Positions 10,944-21,456 of a DNA stretch of 64,000 bases are shown in pieces. This DNA comes from Hemicordylus capensis (lineage: Eukaryota; Chordata; Lepidosauria; Squamata; Cordylidae), in contig NC_069662.1 in the NCBI RefSeq assembly GCF_027244095.1, positions 16,456,501 through 16,520,500 of the forward strand, written 5' to 3'. A program made the translations under genes and the position numbers. The notes beneath the pieces were generated by a model. The model did no database searches. It saw only the letters and a list, made by a program, of their open reading frames with translations, and was not told the DNA's origin. Position 1 is the stretch's first letter; each line of letters starts with the position of its first letter.

Positions 10944-13900
10944 CTTGAAGCCCTACGTTCCTGCCCTGATCCTCCTAACTCCATCTCCTGAATCAATGTA
11001 TCTGTCACCCGCTGTCCGTCCAATGCCAACCCTGGCACACACTCACTCTTTACATGCTTAGCCAACCTCAGTGCCCTCTGTTCGACCTGTCCCAGAATGT
11101 CACTAGAATGAATGATGCCAGCTGGACCAATGTCTGAGCTCCCAGTTAACTTGACCCCCTTCACATGCAAATCATGTGGGCCTTCACCCCACAATGCTAA
11201 CCTCATTGCTTTGTATCTTCTAATTGCAATACCCATCACCCCATCACGCCAATCTTTCAGTTCTCGCTTCCCTGTCAACAAGCCAGGACCTCGCCTCTCT
11301 GCTGTCAGGCCTGTAATCCCTTCTTTTGAGCCTGAGGTGGGACCTGCTGCAGAGAGTCTAGATGGTGTCTGCGCTGATCCCAACACCTCCTGCACCCAAT
11401 GCACACCTGCTGACCTGCTTGAAAGCCCCAATACCTTTCTTCCCATTCCAGACATTGGTGACTCAGGACTGGGTCTTGCTGATTTTGATGTCCCATGGCC
11501 TACCACCATCAGGTCGATTCGTTCTTTTATTCCTTCGCGGAATGACCTTTTACAAAGCCCATGGCCCGGCCCTAGCCCTGCCGTCCAGCCAGAAGTCAGC
11601 TGTGGCATGCCGTACTGTTGTGACAGTGGCCTACCAAGCCAAGATAATGGCATTTCTCCTAGATGTTGCTCTGCTAAGTCATTAATATTTTCTAGCATCT
11701 CCAACTCCTTAAACTCTTCTTCCTGCATTGGTGGTTCCACTTGTTCCTGATCAGGCTGCCTTCCTGTCTCCTCTTGCCCAGGCACCTGCAGAGTATTTCC
11801 TGCCCTATAGTGCCCCACCTCCGAGAAACATGACATCCCTTCCCGCCCAATTCTGTACCCCATGAGGACCATTCCTTCACCCACCTTAACCCTTGTCCCA
11901 ACACATGCCTGTTCAGCCGATCTTGTTCCCCTCTCTAACAGCCCCCTTTCTGATTGCTTACGATACTGTTTCGTCAGGCCCCTTTGCTCAGCCTGAGCTG
12001 TTAAACTGGTTACAATTAAGCCTGGAGCCATGTGTTCCAGCACTCCACGGCTGGCTTCTATTGACTTCACTGCCCCACGATGTGCTACCACAACTGGCCC
12101 TTGCCGCAGTCCCGACAACCCAATAATTCTTCTCCCCTTGGTCCTGTGACCTGGTTCTGGGCTTCCTGTGTCAGTGCGCTGTGACAAACGTGAAAACACT
12201 GAGGAACCTGATCTACCCAAACCTTTGTCTACTTTCAGCTTTGATCTTGCCAACTCTGAACCTACTTCACCTCGGCCTGAGCCCAAATCAGATGCCTCCC
12301 AGCCTACTCTGGGTGACACCACCTCTTCGCGACTAGATTTAGACATCATCTCAGCAGTTTCCTGACCCAATTTCAATATTCCCTGTCCTGAACCCACCCT
12401 TGCCATCTCCCAAGTTGGTTCTGCCAATTTCTCCTCTAATTCCGCATCCTTAATTAGTATTTTTTCTCCAGAGTGCACCTTTATTCCCCCCCAATACTGG
12501 CTCAATGTCTTCTCACCCACACCTGCAACCTCCACTGTCTCTTTTGAATATAATCTCACCAACTTCTTAGACTCACTCTGATCCACTGCTGATATCATCT
12601 TTTGCTCTACAGTTTTCACCTCAGTATCCCTCATAGCTGGTCTCTCTAACAGTTTAGATTCCCCCTTATCAAGTCCTACCAGTTGTTCTGACTCTCCCTG
12701 CTCTGGTCTTGTCAACTCTCCAATCTTCTCCTGACCCATTCCCAGTTTCTTCTCTTCCTCTCTAGCTGCCTCCTCCTGACTTTGCAAAGGTATTTCCTTT
12801 AGTTCTATTACTAGTGTTGCTTCTTGTGCTTCAGGTCTCTCTGATGGTTCCACCCTCTCCTCTGCTTCCCCTTGACTCATTGCAGTTGTCACATCTCCCT
12901 CTTTCTGATCTGCTCCTGGCCCTTTCTCAGTTATGCCACGATCCACTGCTAGTATCACATCCTGCTTTCCAGCTACCACCTCAGTCTGTCCTAGACTAGC
13001 CCCTATATCTCCCTCTCCAGTCACTCCCCCCACCTCCCTCTGATCCTCTCCTAACATCTTCTCAGCTTCCTCCTCACTCACTACCGGAACACTCTCTCTT
13101 GCAGTCTCTTCCTCAGCCTCTCCCTGATCTACTAGTGGTGCTACATCCTTCTCAGCTTCTTCCTGACTTATCTCCACCAAATCCTTCCCCTTAGGAACCA
13201 CTGATGCCACATCTGCCTCTTCCTGAACTGTTCCTGGCACCTTCAGAGCTTTCCTTTGATCTACTTCTAGTGCCTCATGCTCTTCAGCCCTTCCCTGGAT
13301 TGCCCCTACTGAATCTTCTGTCTTCTCCTCAGCCCCTGCTGACGCCACACCTTCAGCAGCTGCTACTCCTCCTGCCTCTTCTTGATCTTGAGTCACCTCC
13401 TCAGCTTCCCCCTGAACTGCTGTTGGGGTCAAAACCTCTTTCCCAGTTTCTTCCTCAGTCTCTCCTTGACTTATCCCCACCAAATCCTCCATCTCCTCCT
13501 GAGCCCCTGATACCACAGCACCATCTATAGTAGTCACACCTTCTGCCTGATCTGTTCCTGACACCTTCTCAGCTTTCCCCGGATCCCCTGAGCTTTCCAC
13601 TGCAGGTGCTACATCTTCTTTTCCAATTAGCTCCTTATGATGCTCCTGACCTGGTCCTGCCAACACCTCAACTATCCCTTTATGCAAAACTGATGCCACA
13701 ACTTCCTTTGCAGTCAACATAACATCCTCCTGAACAGGTCCCACCAACTCCTCAGCCTCTCTGTGATCCATTGCTGGTGCTACATCTTCAACTACAGCAA
13801 CCTCCTCTTCCTCTCTCTCATCTGCTCTTGGCATCTCCTCAGGTTTTTCCTGATCCACTGCAGTTGTCACATCCTTTCCCACTACCTCCAGGGTCTCCCC

Positions 13901-14668
13901 ACGGCTCAGTCCTGACAATTCCTCACCCTCTCTTTTATTATCTGCTGATTCAGCTACTTCCTCTGCCTTTCTGTCAACTGGTCCTGCCACCTCTTCAGCA
14001 TCTCCCACTGCTGCTGTCACTTCTTTCCTAACAGTCTTCTCCTCAAGCTCTCTCTCTACTAACCCCTTGCGTTTATCATCTCCACCCCTCTCTTCAGTAT
14101 CTGCATGGGCCTCTTCTGCCAATTTATCTCCATTATTTGGTCTCCCCAACTCTTCAGATTCCTTCTCACCTACTTCTCTTACTGTCTGACCTTCTCCAAC
14201 CATCTCCTTTTCTTCTTCTTGCACCAGTTCCTTCGTCTCCACCTGATCCACTCCTGATAACACCTTGCCTTCTACAGTCTCTCTCTCAGTTTCCCTTTCA
14301 CCTGGTCTCTTAAACACAGTTTTATCTTGATTTAGCTCCCCCAATGCCTCATTTTCATCTTCTTCTTCAATTCGCTCAAGCCCTGAATCATTTAACTCTT
14401 CTCTTTCCTCCTGATCTGGTTCTGCCGTCTCTTCAACCTCTCCCTCACCCACTCCCAATGCCATCTCTTCTTTAGTCACATTCTCATCCACCAAATCTCC
14501 AACCACGTCCTGGTCAGATCCCACCAACTCAGCACTCTCCAGCTGGAATCCTGATGACTCCTCCTTCACCTCCTCCAACACCTCATTGCTGGGTCTTTCC
14601 ATCATGGTCTTTTGATTCACTGCTCCCTCATCACCATCTTGAGCGTTCTCCTCTGAAGAGGATTCCAT
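10944..14668 (-). CDS. Large acidic repeat ORF, likely alternative N-terminal exon of SRCAP
   Basis: A single open frame of 1241 codons starts at ATG 14668, in strong context (GTCATGG) with an in-frame stop just upstream. It reaches a stop at 10940, but a good donor (TCAAG|GTAACT) lies just before that stop. Splicing there into 10265-10189 and 8131-7899 keeps one frame straight into canonical SRCAP. I do not recognise the protein. Residues 1 to about 700 are extremely Glu-rich. From about 215 to 610 there are some 14 degenerate repeats of about 28 residues shaped like DVAPAVDQGEAEELVG...QEE. The rest is neutral to basic, with an acidic patch near 986 (MQEEEFKELEMLENIND) and helix-like ends near 1150 and 1195 (VEQRALRLAKHVKSEC). 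No signal peptide, membrane segment or zinc motif is seen. It lies inside the SRCAP 5' transcription unit. It could instead be an independent single-exon gene. Its being coding at all rests on length and composition. Confidence 0.6.
12840..14025 (-). repeat. Degenerate ~28-residue acidic tandem repeats in the large ORF
   Basis: The coded protein has about 14 units beginning with variants of DVAPAV (DVTTAV, DVAPAM, DVAPAV, DVASVV, DVAPLV, DVILAV, DVTTAM). Each is followed by variants of DQGEAEELVG and then a Gln/Glu-rich tail. Units vary from about 18 to 45 residues. The DNA is correspondingly repetitive, so the unit count may vary between individuals. Confidence 0.7.
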
Positions 14669-15553
14669 GACTATAGTATCCGTTTACTCCCAGTTTTCTG
14701 TTTTTCTAAAGTTTTTACACATTTGATGACACACACACACAAAATTCCCCCCTACAACCCCAGTACCAACTCCTTCCCCAAACCTCTCTAGGCCCAATGC
14801 CCTTGATGACTCCAGCACCAGCACCTTACCACCCTGCTGCCTTACCACCCTCCAGCCCCTCTCACCCTAAAGTCCTTAGGACCTGCAACCCTTTACCAGT
14901 GTTCTTTAAATCCCTCATAATCTTTCTGCCTTTTTGCACCCTAACCCTTTGACACCTGGCTTATTTTTTTTTCTGCTCAGAATAAATTGTGTCCTATTTC
15001 TCCCTCCCGTTCACCCCTTTGTCACCCTTACCCTTTGACCCTTCCTGGTTTCCCCTCCCCAGCCCTCTCCCCTCCCCTCCCCAGCCCTCTCCCCTCAGGT
15101 TCCCCGATCGCCCCTCCCCCACGCACTGAGAAGGCAGCCGTTGGTTGGTCGGTTTTATGGCGCGCGAGTGAGAAAGGAGGTGACGGCCACAGAGGAAGAG
15201 AAGGGAATGGGCGGGGGGACGGCGGCGCTGAAGTAGTAACAGGGGCGCACACTAGGAGGGCGTCGAAAGAAACCATTGACCGGGCGCGCGCGCCCTTCCA
15301 TTGGCTCATTCTCTTACTTCCCACTCCGCCACTTTCCACGAGCGCGCCCCCTATAGGTAGGGGGAGAAAAGGAGGACCAATAGGAGGAGAGAGGGGATTA
15401 CACGCGCACAAACGCGGGGCTGGGGCTCGCGCGCGCTTGCGCTTATCTGTTTCTCACTTTTATCCCTTCCCGACTCGAAGCAGAGTCTTGTACCCCTCCA
15501 GGGAGGTGGGTGTGAGCGAAAAGAGTAGAGTCCCGGCCAGTCCGCCATCTTAC
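14669..15553 (-). other. SRCAP first-intron / 5' flank of the large ORF
   Basis: This stretch separates the exon 1 donor from the large open frame. Near the ORF it has a short GT run and an acceptor-like CTTTAG/AAAACAG about 45-55 bases upstream of the ATG, with a weak pyrimidine tract. Plus-strand CCAAT-type words (CCATTGG, ACCAATAGG) lie at about 15.30 and 15.38 kb. No gene or recognisable repeat is seen. Confidence 0.5.
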
Positions 15554-15811
15554 CTGGGTGGGAGGGGGGAGGAGTGAGGAGGGAGGGGAGGCGCCTCCTG
15601 CCCCGCCTCCTCCTGCCGCCGCCTCAGCCCCAGCGCCGCCGCCTCGGCCGGATAGAATCCGCCGCCATCCGTGGCCCCCAGGCCGCCCCCACACGGCCTC
15701 TCCCCTTGCGCAGCCCCTGACGGTGCTACTCGGCACCTCACCGACTCCTCCCACCCGGATGCTGATCCCTAACCAGGCCCCGCCGAGCCAGACCTGACCC
15801 GCCGCGGCAAA

Positions 15812-15991
15812 ATGGCGGCCGCCACCACCAAGCGCCAGGGCCAACCCCCTCCCTCCTCCCACCGCTCCCTCCGCCCGCCGGCCTCGGCACACACACAAAT
15901 CTCGCGAGAGCTACAACGCAAGGAGGGGGGGAAGGGAGAGCGAGGGGGGGCAGACAAGAAAAGTAAAAACCCACCCCAAACCCCAAGGTAG
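15812..15991 (+). CDS. Small divergent ORF in the SRCAP CpG island (hypothetical)
   Basis: A 59-codon plus-strand frame begins at ATG 15812 in a strong context (CAAAATGGCGG) inside a YY1-type motif and ends at TAG 15991. The product starts MAAATTKRQGQPPPSSHRSL, is basic and Pro/Ser-rich, and resembles nothing I know. A strong donor sequence (CAA|GTAAGT) lies just after it on the plus strand. It could be the first exon of a divergent non-coding or short-coding transcript. CpG-rich DNA gives chance open frames, so confidence is low. Confidence 0.25.
   Translation: MAAATTKRQGQPPPSSHRSLRPPASAHTQISRELQRKEGGKGERGGADKKSKNPPQTPR
15900..15909. promoter_or_regulatory. TCTCGCGAGA palindrome (BANP-type motif)
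   Basis: An exact 10-bp palindrome lies in the SRCAP CpG island. The motif is known to drive CpG-island promoters through BANP when unmethylated. Its position about 350 bp upstream of the exon 1 donor fits a core promoter element. Confidence 0.7.
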
Positions 15992-16184
15992 CTCACAAGT
16001 AAGTCAGTACGGAATACTGGGGGGTGCAGTCCAAGAGAGAGGCTGTGCAGCAGGGACTACGGAGGATGAAGCTCTTTTTCCAACAATAACAACACGATCG
16101 GGACACGGACTCATAACCCGCAGAGAGAGGGAGGGAAAGGCCATCGCGAGCGAGGAGCATATTGGGAAATTGAGTCCTAGGGAG

Positions 16185-16200
16185 TACTGGGAATTGTAGT
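16185..16200 (-). promoter_or_regulatory. ZNF143/THAP11-like site ACTACAATTCCCAGTA
   Basis: The minus strand reads ACTACAATTCCCAG followed by TA, the core of the ZNF143/THAP11 promoter motif. Similar words occur in the palindromic hAT MITEs of this window, but here no element ends or target duplications flank it, so a promoter site is the better reading. Confidence 0.55.
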
Positions 16201-16784
16201 CTCCAAGATTTGGACGCATCTTGCGAAGAAAAGAAGGGATCGAGTTCTGTCTGCGGGGATGTTATTGTTCGAGTGTTCGCTGGGCGGGCTGGTGCGACCA
16301 CTCGAATTTACGACTAATGATAGGTGACAAAAGTTTCTGAATAAAAATCTGCCGTCTTAACCTTGTGTTACACGTATTTTACATCTATGTGGAATATGTC
16401 ACAAGAAGCAAGTGACTTCTGTATTCTCAAAGTTTCAGTTAAAGTTGTTCGTGTTGATTTACATCGCACTTGTATGTGTTCATTTAATAACTTAGAATTG
16501 CTTTAATCCAGCAAACTTCCAATGCACTGATTTATTTTAAACAAACACACAGGTGATCATTCCCATTTGGCAATCTAAAGCTAAATTGACATATTTACTG
16601 CCCAGAGAGGTGAGTTTGGGGCGGTATATAAATAAGTTAAGTAAACCGTTTAAAATAAAAGTTGCCTTGAAAAAAATTTAATACATTAATTTTAATGTAG
16701 GCAGAGTTAAAGAGAAAAAAGTGACGGAAAGTAAGACATGAGTAGTTTTATTTCAGATCCTTCTTTCCATGCTATAGGAAAGGC

Positions 16785-17003
16785 AAGATTGTGCCCTGGA
16801 GTCAACTCCTGGTGACCACAGAGCCATGTGGTTTTCTTAGCAGAATACAGGAGGGATTTACCATTACCTACTCCCACACAGTATGAGAACTTCCTATATC
16901 TCTACTGCCCAATATAGGAGTTTCCCATATTCTGGGAAACACACTAGTGGAGATTCGAACCAAAAGCCTCCTGCTCTCTAGGCAGGCTGCACCATTAGGT
17001 GGC
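16785..17003 (-). mobile_element. Sauria-type tRNA-derived SINE
   Basis: On the minus strand it has a tRNA-like head with the B-box word GGTTCGAATC, the body TATAGGAAG...CATACTG...GGTAATGGTAAA and the tail GACTCCAGGGCAC. The three copies in the window share this order. Confidence 0.75.
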
Positions 17004-17069
17004 ATTTCCATGCTGTACCTAGCAGTAAAGGATCCAGCAGTCAAGAAACACACCACAGACTAGCACTTG

Positions 17070-17490
17070 GTAGGGTAGCAATGAAGGCCTTGGTAAGGAT
17101 ATTTAGATGCCGTGACTTGTCTACACCCACAAAGATTAGAATCGTTCGGACAGTGTTTTTTCCCGTGACACTCTATAGATGCAAAAGCTGGACTTTGAAG
17201 AAGCAAGATAAAAAAAGCATTGATGCTTTTGAACTATGGTGCTGGAGAAGACTTTTGAGGATACCATGACCAGCTCCCTTGAGAAGTCCATCATGCTGGG
17301 AAAAGTTGAAGGAAAGAGAAGAAGAGGACAACCAGCAGCAAGGTGGATGGATTTGATTACGACAGCAATGAATGCACCACTGAGAGACCTTAAAGGCTAA
17401 GTTGAAGACAGATCATCCTGGAGAGTATGTATTTTTCGCTAAGAATCAACACCATCTTGATGGCACTTAATCAATCAAACACCTAGTAAT
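17070..17490 (+). mobile_element. BovB/RTE LINE 3' end
   Basis: It encodes the RT C-terminal stretch SWTLKKQDKKSIDAFELWCW with RRLLRIP and, further on, a degraded MLGKVEGKRRRGQPAARW-like part. This is typical of BovB. It is truncated at the 5' side. The 3' end resembles the tail of the neighbouring Sauria SINEs, which use this LINE. Confidence 0.85.
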
Positions 17491-17606
17491 CAAACACCTT
17501 CAGTCACTCACTTCCAGTCCGGATAGATTATGGGATCAATTGAGCATGTCATAGAAGAAGTATAAAAATAGATAATAGTGTGTGGAAAGAGTGTTACACA
17601 ATGTCT

Positions 17607-17925
17607 AGAGACTGGGAGCTAGTCTTGTGGTAGCAAGCATGCACTGTCCCCTTTGCTAAGCAGGATTCACCCTGGTTTGCATTTGAGTGGGAGACTACAT
17701 GCTGTAAGATATCCCCCTTAGGGGACTGAGCTGCTCTGGGAAGAGCATCTGTATGCGGGCATGCAGAAAGTTCCAAGTTCCCTCCCTGGCATCTCCAAGA
17801 AAGAGTTGAGATTCCTGCCTGCAACCCTGGAGAAGCCACTGCCAGTCTGTGTAGAAAAAACTGAGGTAGATGGACCTCGGTAAAAGGCAACTTATTTTGT
17901 TCCTGTGTGGGAAACCTAGGTTGAA
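17607..17925 (+). mobile_element. SINE with 5S-rRNA-like head
   Basis: The head GCTAAGCAGGATTCACCCTGG followed by GAGTGGGAGACT echoes the internal promoter part of 5S rRNA (GCTAAGCAGGGT, CCTGGTTAG, GGATGGGAGACC). The body has AGTTCCCTCCCTGG and CTGCCAGTCTGTGTAGA. Two more copies occur at 38712 and 54918. Confidence 0.65.
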
Positions 17926-20496
17926 ATAATCCCTATGCCATGGCCTCAGGCAAATTGCCATTTTCTCTGTGCGTGGTTCAGAAACTGTAGTGGTAAGGTC
18001 CACTTCAGGCATGATGTGAGAAGGAACATAATGAAGATGGTAGAACACCTGGGCGATTTTTACAGATGCTAAGCAGTAATGCCTTTAATCAGACCATGTG
18101 TTACGAACATGTGCTTGTTCTGGACTTACATAGAACACCATGTCAGGCAGGAGGCAGTGGAGGTGTAAATTTGAGGTCTGCATTATCTGAACTTTTTCAT
18201 ATTCCTTCACCAGCAGAAGTTAGCACAATAAGAGACAACACTCTGTATCTACTTTAGATGCTGCTTCATTGCTGGAAACTGCCTTCCCCATGGCATTTAA
18301 ATATTCTGACCACACCTATCACCATACTTAAACATGCTCACACCAGAGACCTGAGCCACATAAAGTATTTTCAGAATAATTGTAAAATAAATACAACCCC
18401 CTTTTGGTTGATTTTACATTTTATATGGTTATTTCAAGTATTGAATTTTGTAACGACCATCCAAGACAAAGTTAAGTGCACAATTCTAGTGAATTTTTGT
18501 TTGTTTGTTTAAAAGTGACATTTCAAATGTGCCTGTGTGGATTGATGCACATCCGAAGCTGCCTGGGCCACTTGGCCCAAGACTGTCAAGTGACTCAAGC
18601 AGAGAAAGGCCTTGGCTGGTCCTACTGCTGGGTCTCCCAGTCGGCACCTGTCCCAAACCATGAGGAATACAAGCCTCATCCCATTGTGCCTTAGAACCAG
18701 AATGTTTGTTCTGAAAACAATTTGTAAAAACCTCTTAAAAATCAGGACTCTGTGGGTCTGGCTCACATTCCTTTCTCCTGGCTAATTTCATACATGCAAA
18801 AAATAACACTTGCTTTCCTGTGGTGTTCTTTTTTAAAAAAATGTATTCTTCTTTGTGATAATAGAGGTGAATTTTTCTTATAGATTTTAATGCTACTTAT
18901 GATGCAGTTTGACAGTTATAAACAAATATAGCTTATTTCCATTTCTACTAATTGTAAAGCACATTGGGATTCACTTTTCCAGCTGCTATCCTGTAATATA
19001 TGTGTTCAAGCAGGCCTGAAAGCTCTGGTCACTTCATCTCACATATGAAAGTAAACAGCCCTCACGGAATGGCAAGAGAAAGGAATGTTGCATGCTTACA
19101 CAATGTACTTCCTGTTCCGAGGCTGAGCCCATGCCCAAACTAGGCCATCTTTGAAAATAAAGGTAGTTCCATACTAGCCCTTTTGATATTTTCCTCTTGC
19201 TTCTTCCAACCTGAACTCTGGCTTAGCTTTTACCCACGGCTTTCCAGTTCTTACTTTGGCAAAGAAAGGAAAAGTTGATTGGAGGAGGGCATCTTTCCTC
19301 CTCAGTCCAATGTGGCATGTCCCTTCTGCTTCCTAGTGGTTGGACTTGGGGAGTACTCAATTAGTGCTGTGTGAGCAGTAGTGTGAGAAATACGGGTGGC
19401 ATTTCACAATCTGGCAGGTAATACTTGGCATGGCACTGGTTAAGCTGGCCCCAAAGTGGAGATGATTGGGGTGGTAGTCTCCTAATGGCAAGGGGTGCTG
19501 TGTGGCAGCCTCTCTTTCAGAAAGAGGTGCAGGTCGGGTGAAGCAACAGCAACTTCAGACGCCTCTTTCTCTTTACAGGAAGCCACCCACTCCTGTGCTC
19601 AGCTGCCATCCCTGGAGGCAGTGGTACATGCAAACTAAGTTGAAAAGGCACATTCTAGACTACTGCCCATGAGACAGGTGCAAAGCAGCTTTTAACTCTG
19701 CCCAATTGCTGAAGTGTAGATTTGTGAAAAAATAAGATTTGATATAAAAAAATCAGACCATACAGGAGCCAGGGGAATTTCCATATTTTGGAGGGGGGAA
19801 ATGGGTGAGCAATGCATTTAAAGGGTCAGAGAAAAACAAGAGTTGCACCTGTTTCTAATCCTAGCCTAAACCATATCTGCTTTGCATGCAGGGGTGTAGT
19901 GGAGGGGGGGGATGCGCAGTACCAGGAGTGCAGGTACTTCTCGGCTTCTCTGGCTGTTGAGGTGGGCATGGCCATGGGGGTTGTCATGGAGAGCGCCTGC
20001 ACTTCTGAATTTGCAACTACGTCATGGTTTGCATGTCAGTTCTTCATCACTACCTCCCAAAGGTTTACTGGCCCCAGAGCAAGCCTATAGTATGATTGGG
20101 GGGGGGGGCTGGGAGTATAGAGCACAACCCTACACCATTACAGCCCCGAAGCTAGAGGCTGCCACATAAACTTATGTGCCCAGTTGCAACAATTTTTACT
20201 TTAACAGCCCCATCCTACAATGCCCCAATATTTAAATCAATGCTAGAGAACTAGGTGATACAAGTGGGCTGAAACACACACCTCATCAGCACGAGAAGTG
20301 TCTGTGGCAGACGGGTGAGTGGAGGCGGGTGCTATGAGTGAATGGGGCGGGCTGCGTGTTTGGAAGTACACTGTACACAAGGTTTCCCTAGGATCAACAT
20401 TTAGGCAGCACAACGTTTTGTACAAATATTTATTATCATTTGGATAGTATGTTTATTTTTAATGCTTTGTTTACTGCAATCCTAGTTCACCTTAAG

Positions 20497-20715
20497 TGGC
20501 ACAGTGGGGAAATGCCTGACTAACAAGCAGAAGGTTGCCAGTTCGAATCCCCACTGGTACCATATGGGGCAGCAGCGATATAGGAAGATGCTGAAAGGCA
20601 TCATCTCATACTGCATGGGAGGAGGCAGTGGTAATCCCCTCCTGTATTCTACCAAAGAAAACCACAGGGCACTGTAGGCACCAGGAGTCGAAATCAACTC
20701 GACAGCACACTTTAA
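20497..20715 (+). mobile_element. Sauria-type tRNA-derived SINE
   Basis: The head is GTGGCACAGTGGGGAAATG with the B box GTTCGAATCCC, then CAGCGATATAGGAAGATGCT and the tail AGTCGAAATCAACTCGACAG. Confidence 0.85.
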
Positions 20716-21456
20716 CCTTTTACTGTAATCCTCCTGCTTGTCTCAACATAAAAAGGCAGAAGAGAAATCATGAAAATAAATAACATGACTTAAACATATT
20801 AAAAAATTTAAAGCACACATTACACCTCTTGAAAAAGTTTTGATGAGCAATTCATGGTGAGAGGATGTGACAGCTGAAGGGACGTGGCAAGAAATGTTAC
20901 ACTGAGGGAAATGGCAGATTTACTTATGCCAGGACTCAATTTGGATGAGGCAGCTCACTGTAAGGGGGTTTCATCTCTGGGGTCTAGAATGCCCTGCCCC
21001 AGGGCTGTAATAGATGAGCTCATCCTCCACTCCAATTCTAGGGCTAAATCTACAAAGAGGAGGCTTGAGCCCAGAGAGCCTGTTTCCCATTGCAGGCAGC
21101 TCCACATAGTGGCTTATCACTTTAGCCCTAGAGGGGTGGGGGCAGACTTTTACTTTCCTCAGAATCACTTAAAGCCAAGGCTTCCAACTCCTCCAAAATG
21201 TCAACACCCCCGTGAATGCTTCGGAGACCAGAAGGGAACCAACATCAGTGTATCATTGGGCTCCAGGTCTTACTCTTCATTGCAAAGAATCCAGAGTCCT
21301 AGCCTCTCCTTCCCTTGAGCTCTAACCCAAAGAAGATTGCACCCACCCACAAAAGAAGGCAAGGGTCTTGCACCACGACTCCCTCTTTTCTCCCCACATC
21401 TGCCCAAATAACTCAAACAAAAACACAGCCAGGAATCCAGAAGCACCAGTTTGGGG

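Larger units (their letters stand above)
15480..16300 (-). promoter_or_regulatory. SRCAP: SRCAP CpG-island promoter and non-coding exon 1
   Basis: A GC- and CpG-rich block covers roughly 15.1-16.3 kb. A strong minus-strand donor, CACCCAG|GTAAGATGG, follows 15554 and marks the end of non-coding exon 1. Upstream on the minus strand lie a perfect TCTCGCGAGA palindrome (15900-15909), the element bound by BANP, and ACTACAATTCCCAGTA (16200-16185), which matches the ZNF143/THAP11 site. YY1-type ATGGCGG motifs occur at the donor and, on the plus strand, at 15809-15818. The start site is inferred to lie near 15.8 kb. Confidence 0.75.
16301..21456. other. FBRS-SRCAP intergenic stretch
   Basis: It holds a L2-like tail word (GGGGCGGTATATAAATAAG near 16620), two Sauria SINEs, a BovB end and a 5S-headed SINE, listed separately. 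Between about 17.95 and 20.45 kb and around 20.72-21.45 kb I see no gene and no repeat I can name. Confidence 0.6.

Noticed and set aside
11112-11750. 212-codon plus-strand frame opposite the large acidic ORF
   Set aside because: It is the antisense shadow of a long, compositionally biased coding frame. The minus frame is far longer, ends in a splice donor and joins SRCAP.
13204-13530. Leucine/proline-rich plus-strand frames in the repeat part of the ORF
   Set aside because: They are the complement of Glu/Gln-rich codons and follow the repeat of the minus strand.
10944-14668. The large ORF as part of a retroelement
   Set aside because: No polymerase, integrase, recombinase or gag-like motif and no flanking repeats are seen. 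Its donor and phase fit the host gene.
17607-17720. A 5S rRNA gene
   Set aside because: Only the internal-promoter-like part matches, and it is followed by a shared SINE body present elsewhere in the window.
20497-20580. A tRNA gene
   Set aside because: It has A/B-box-like words, but no complete cloverleaf, and it continues into a Sauria SINE body.
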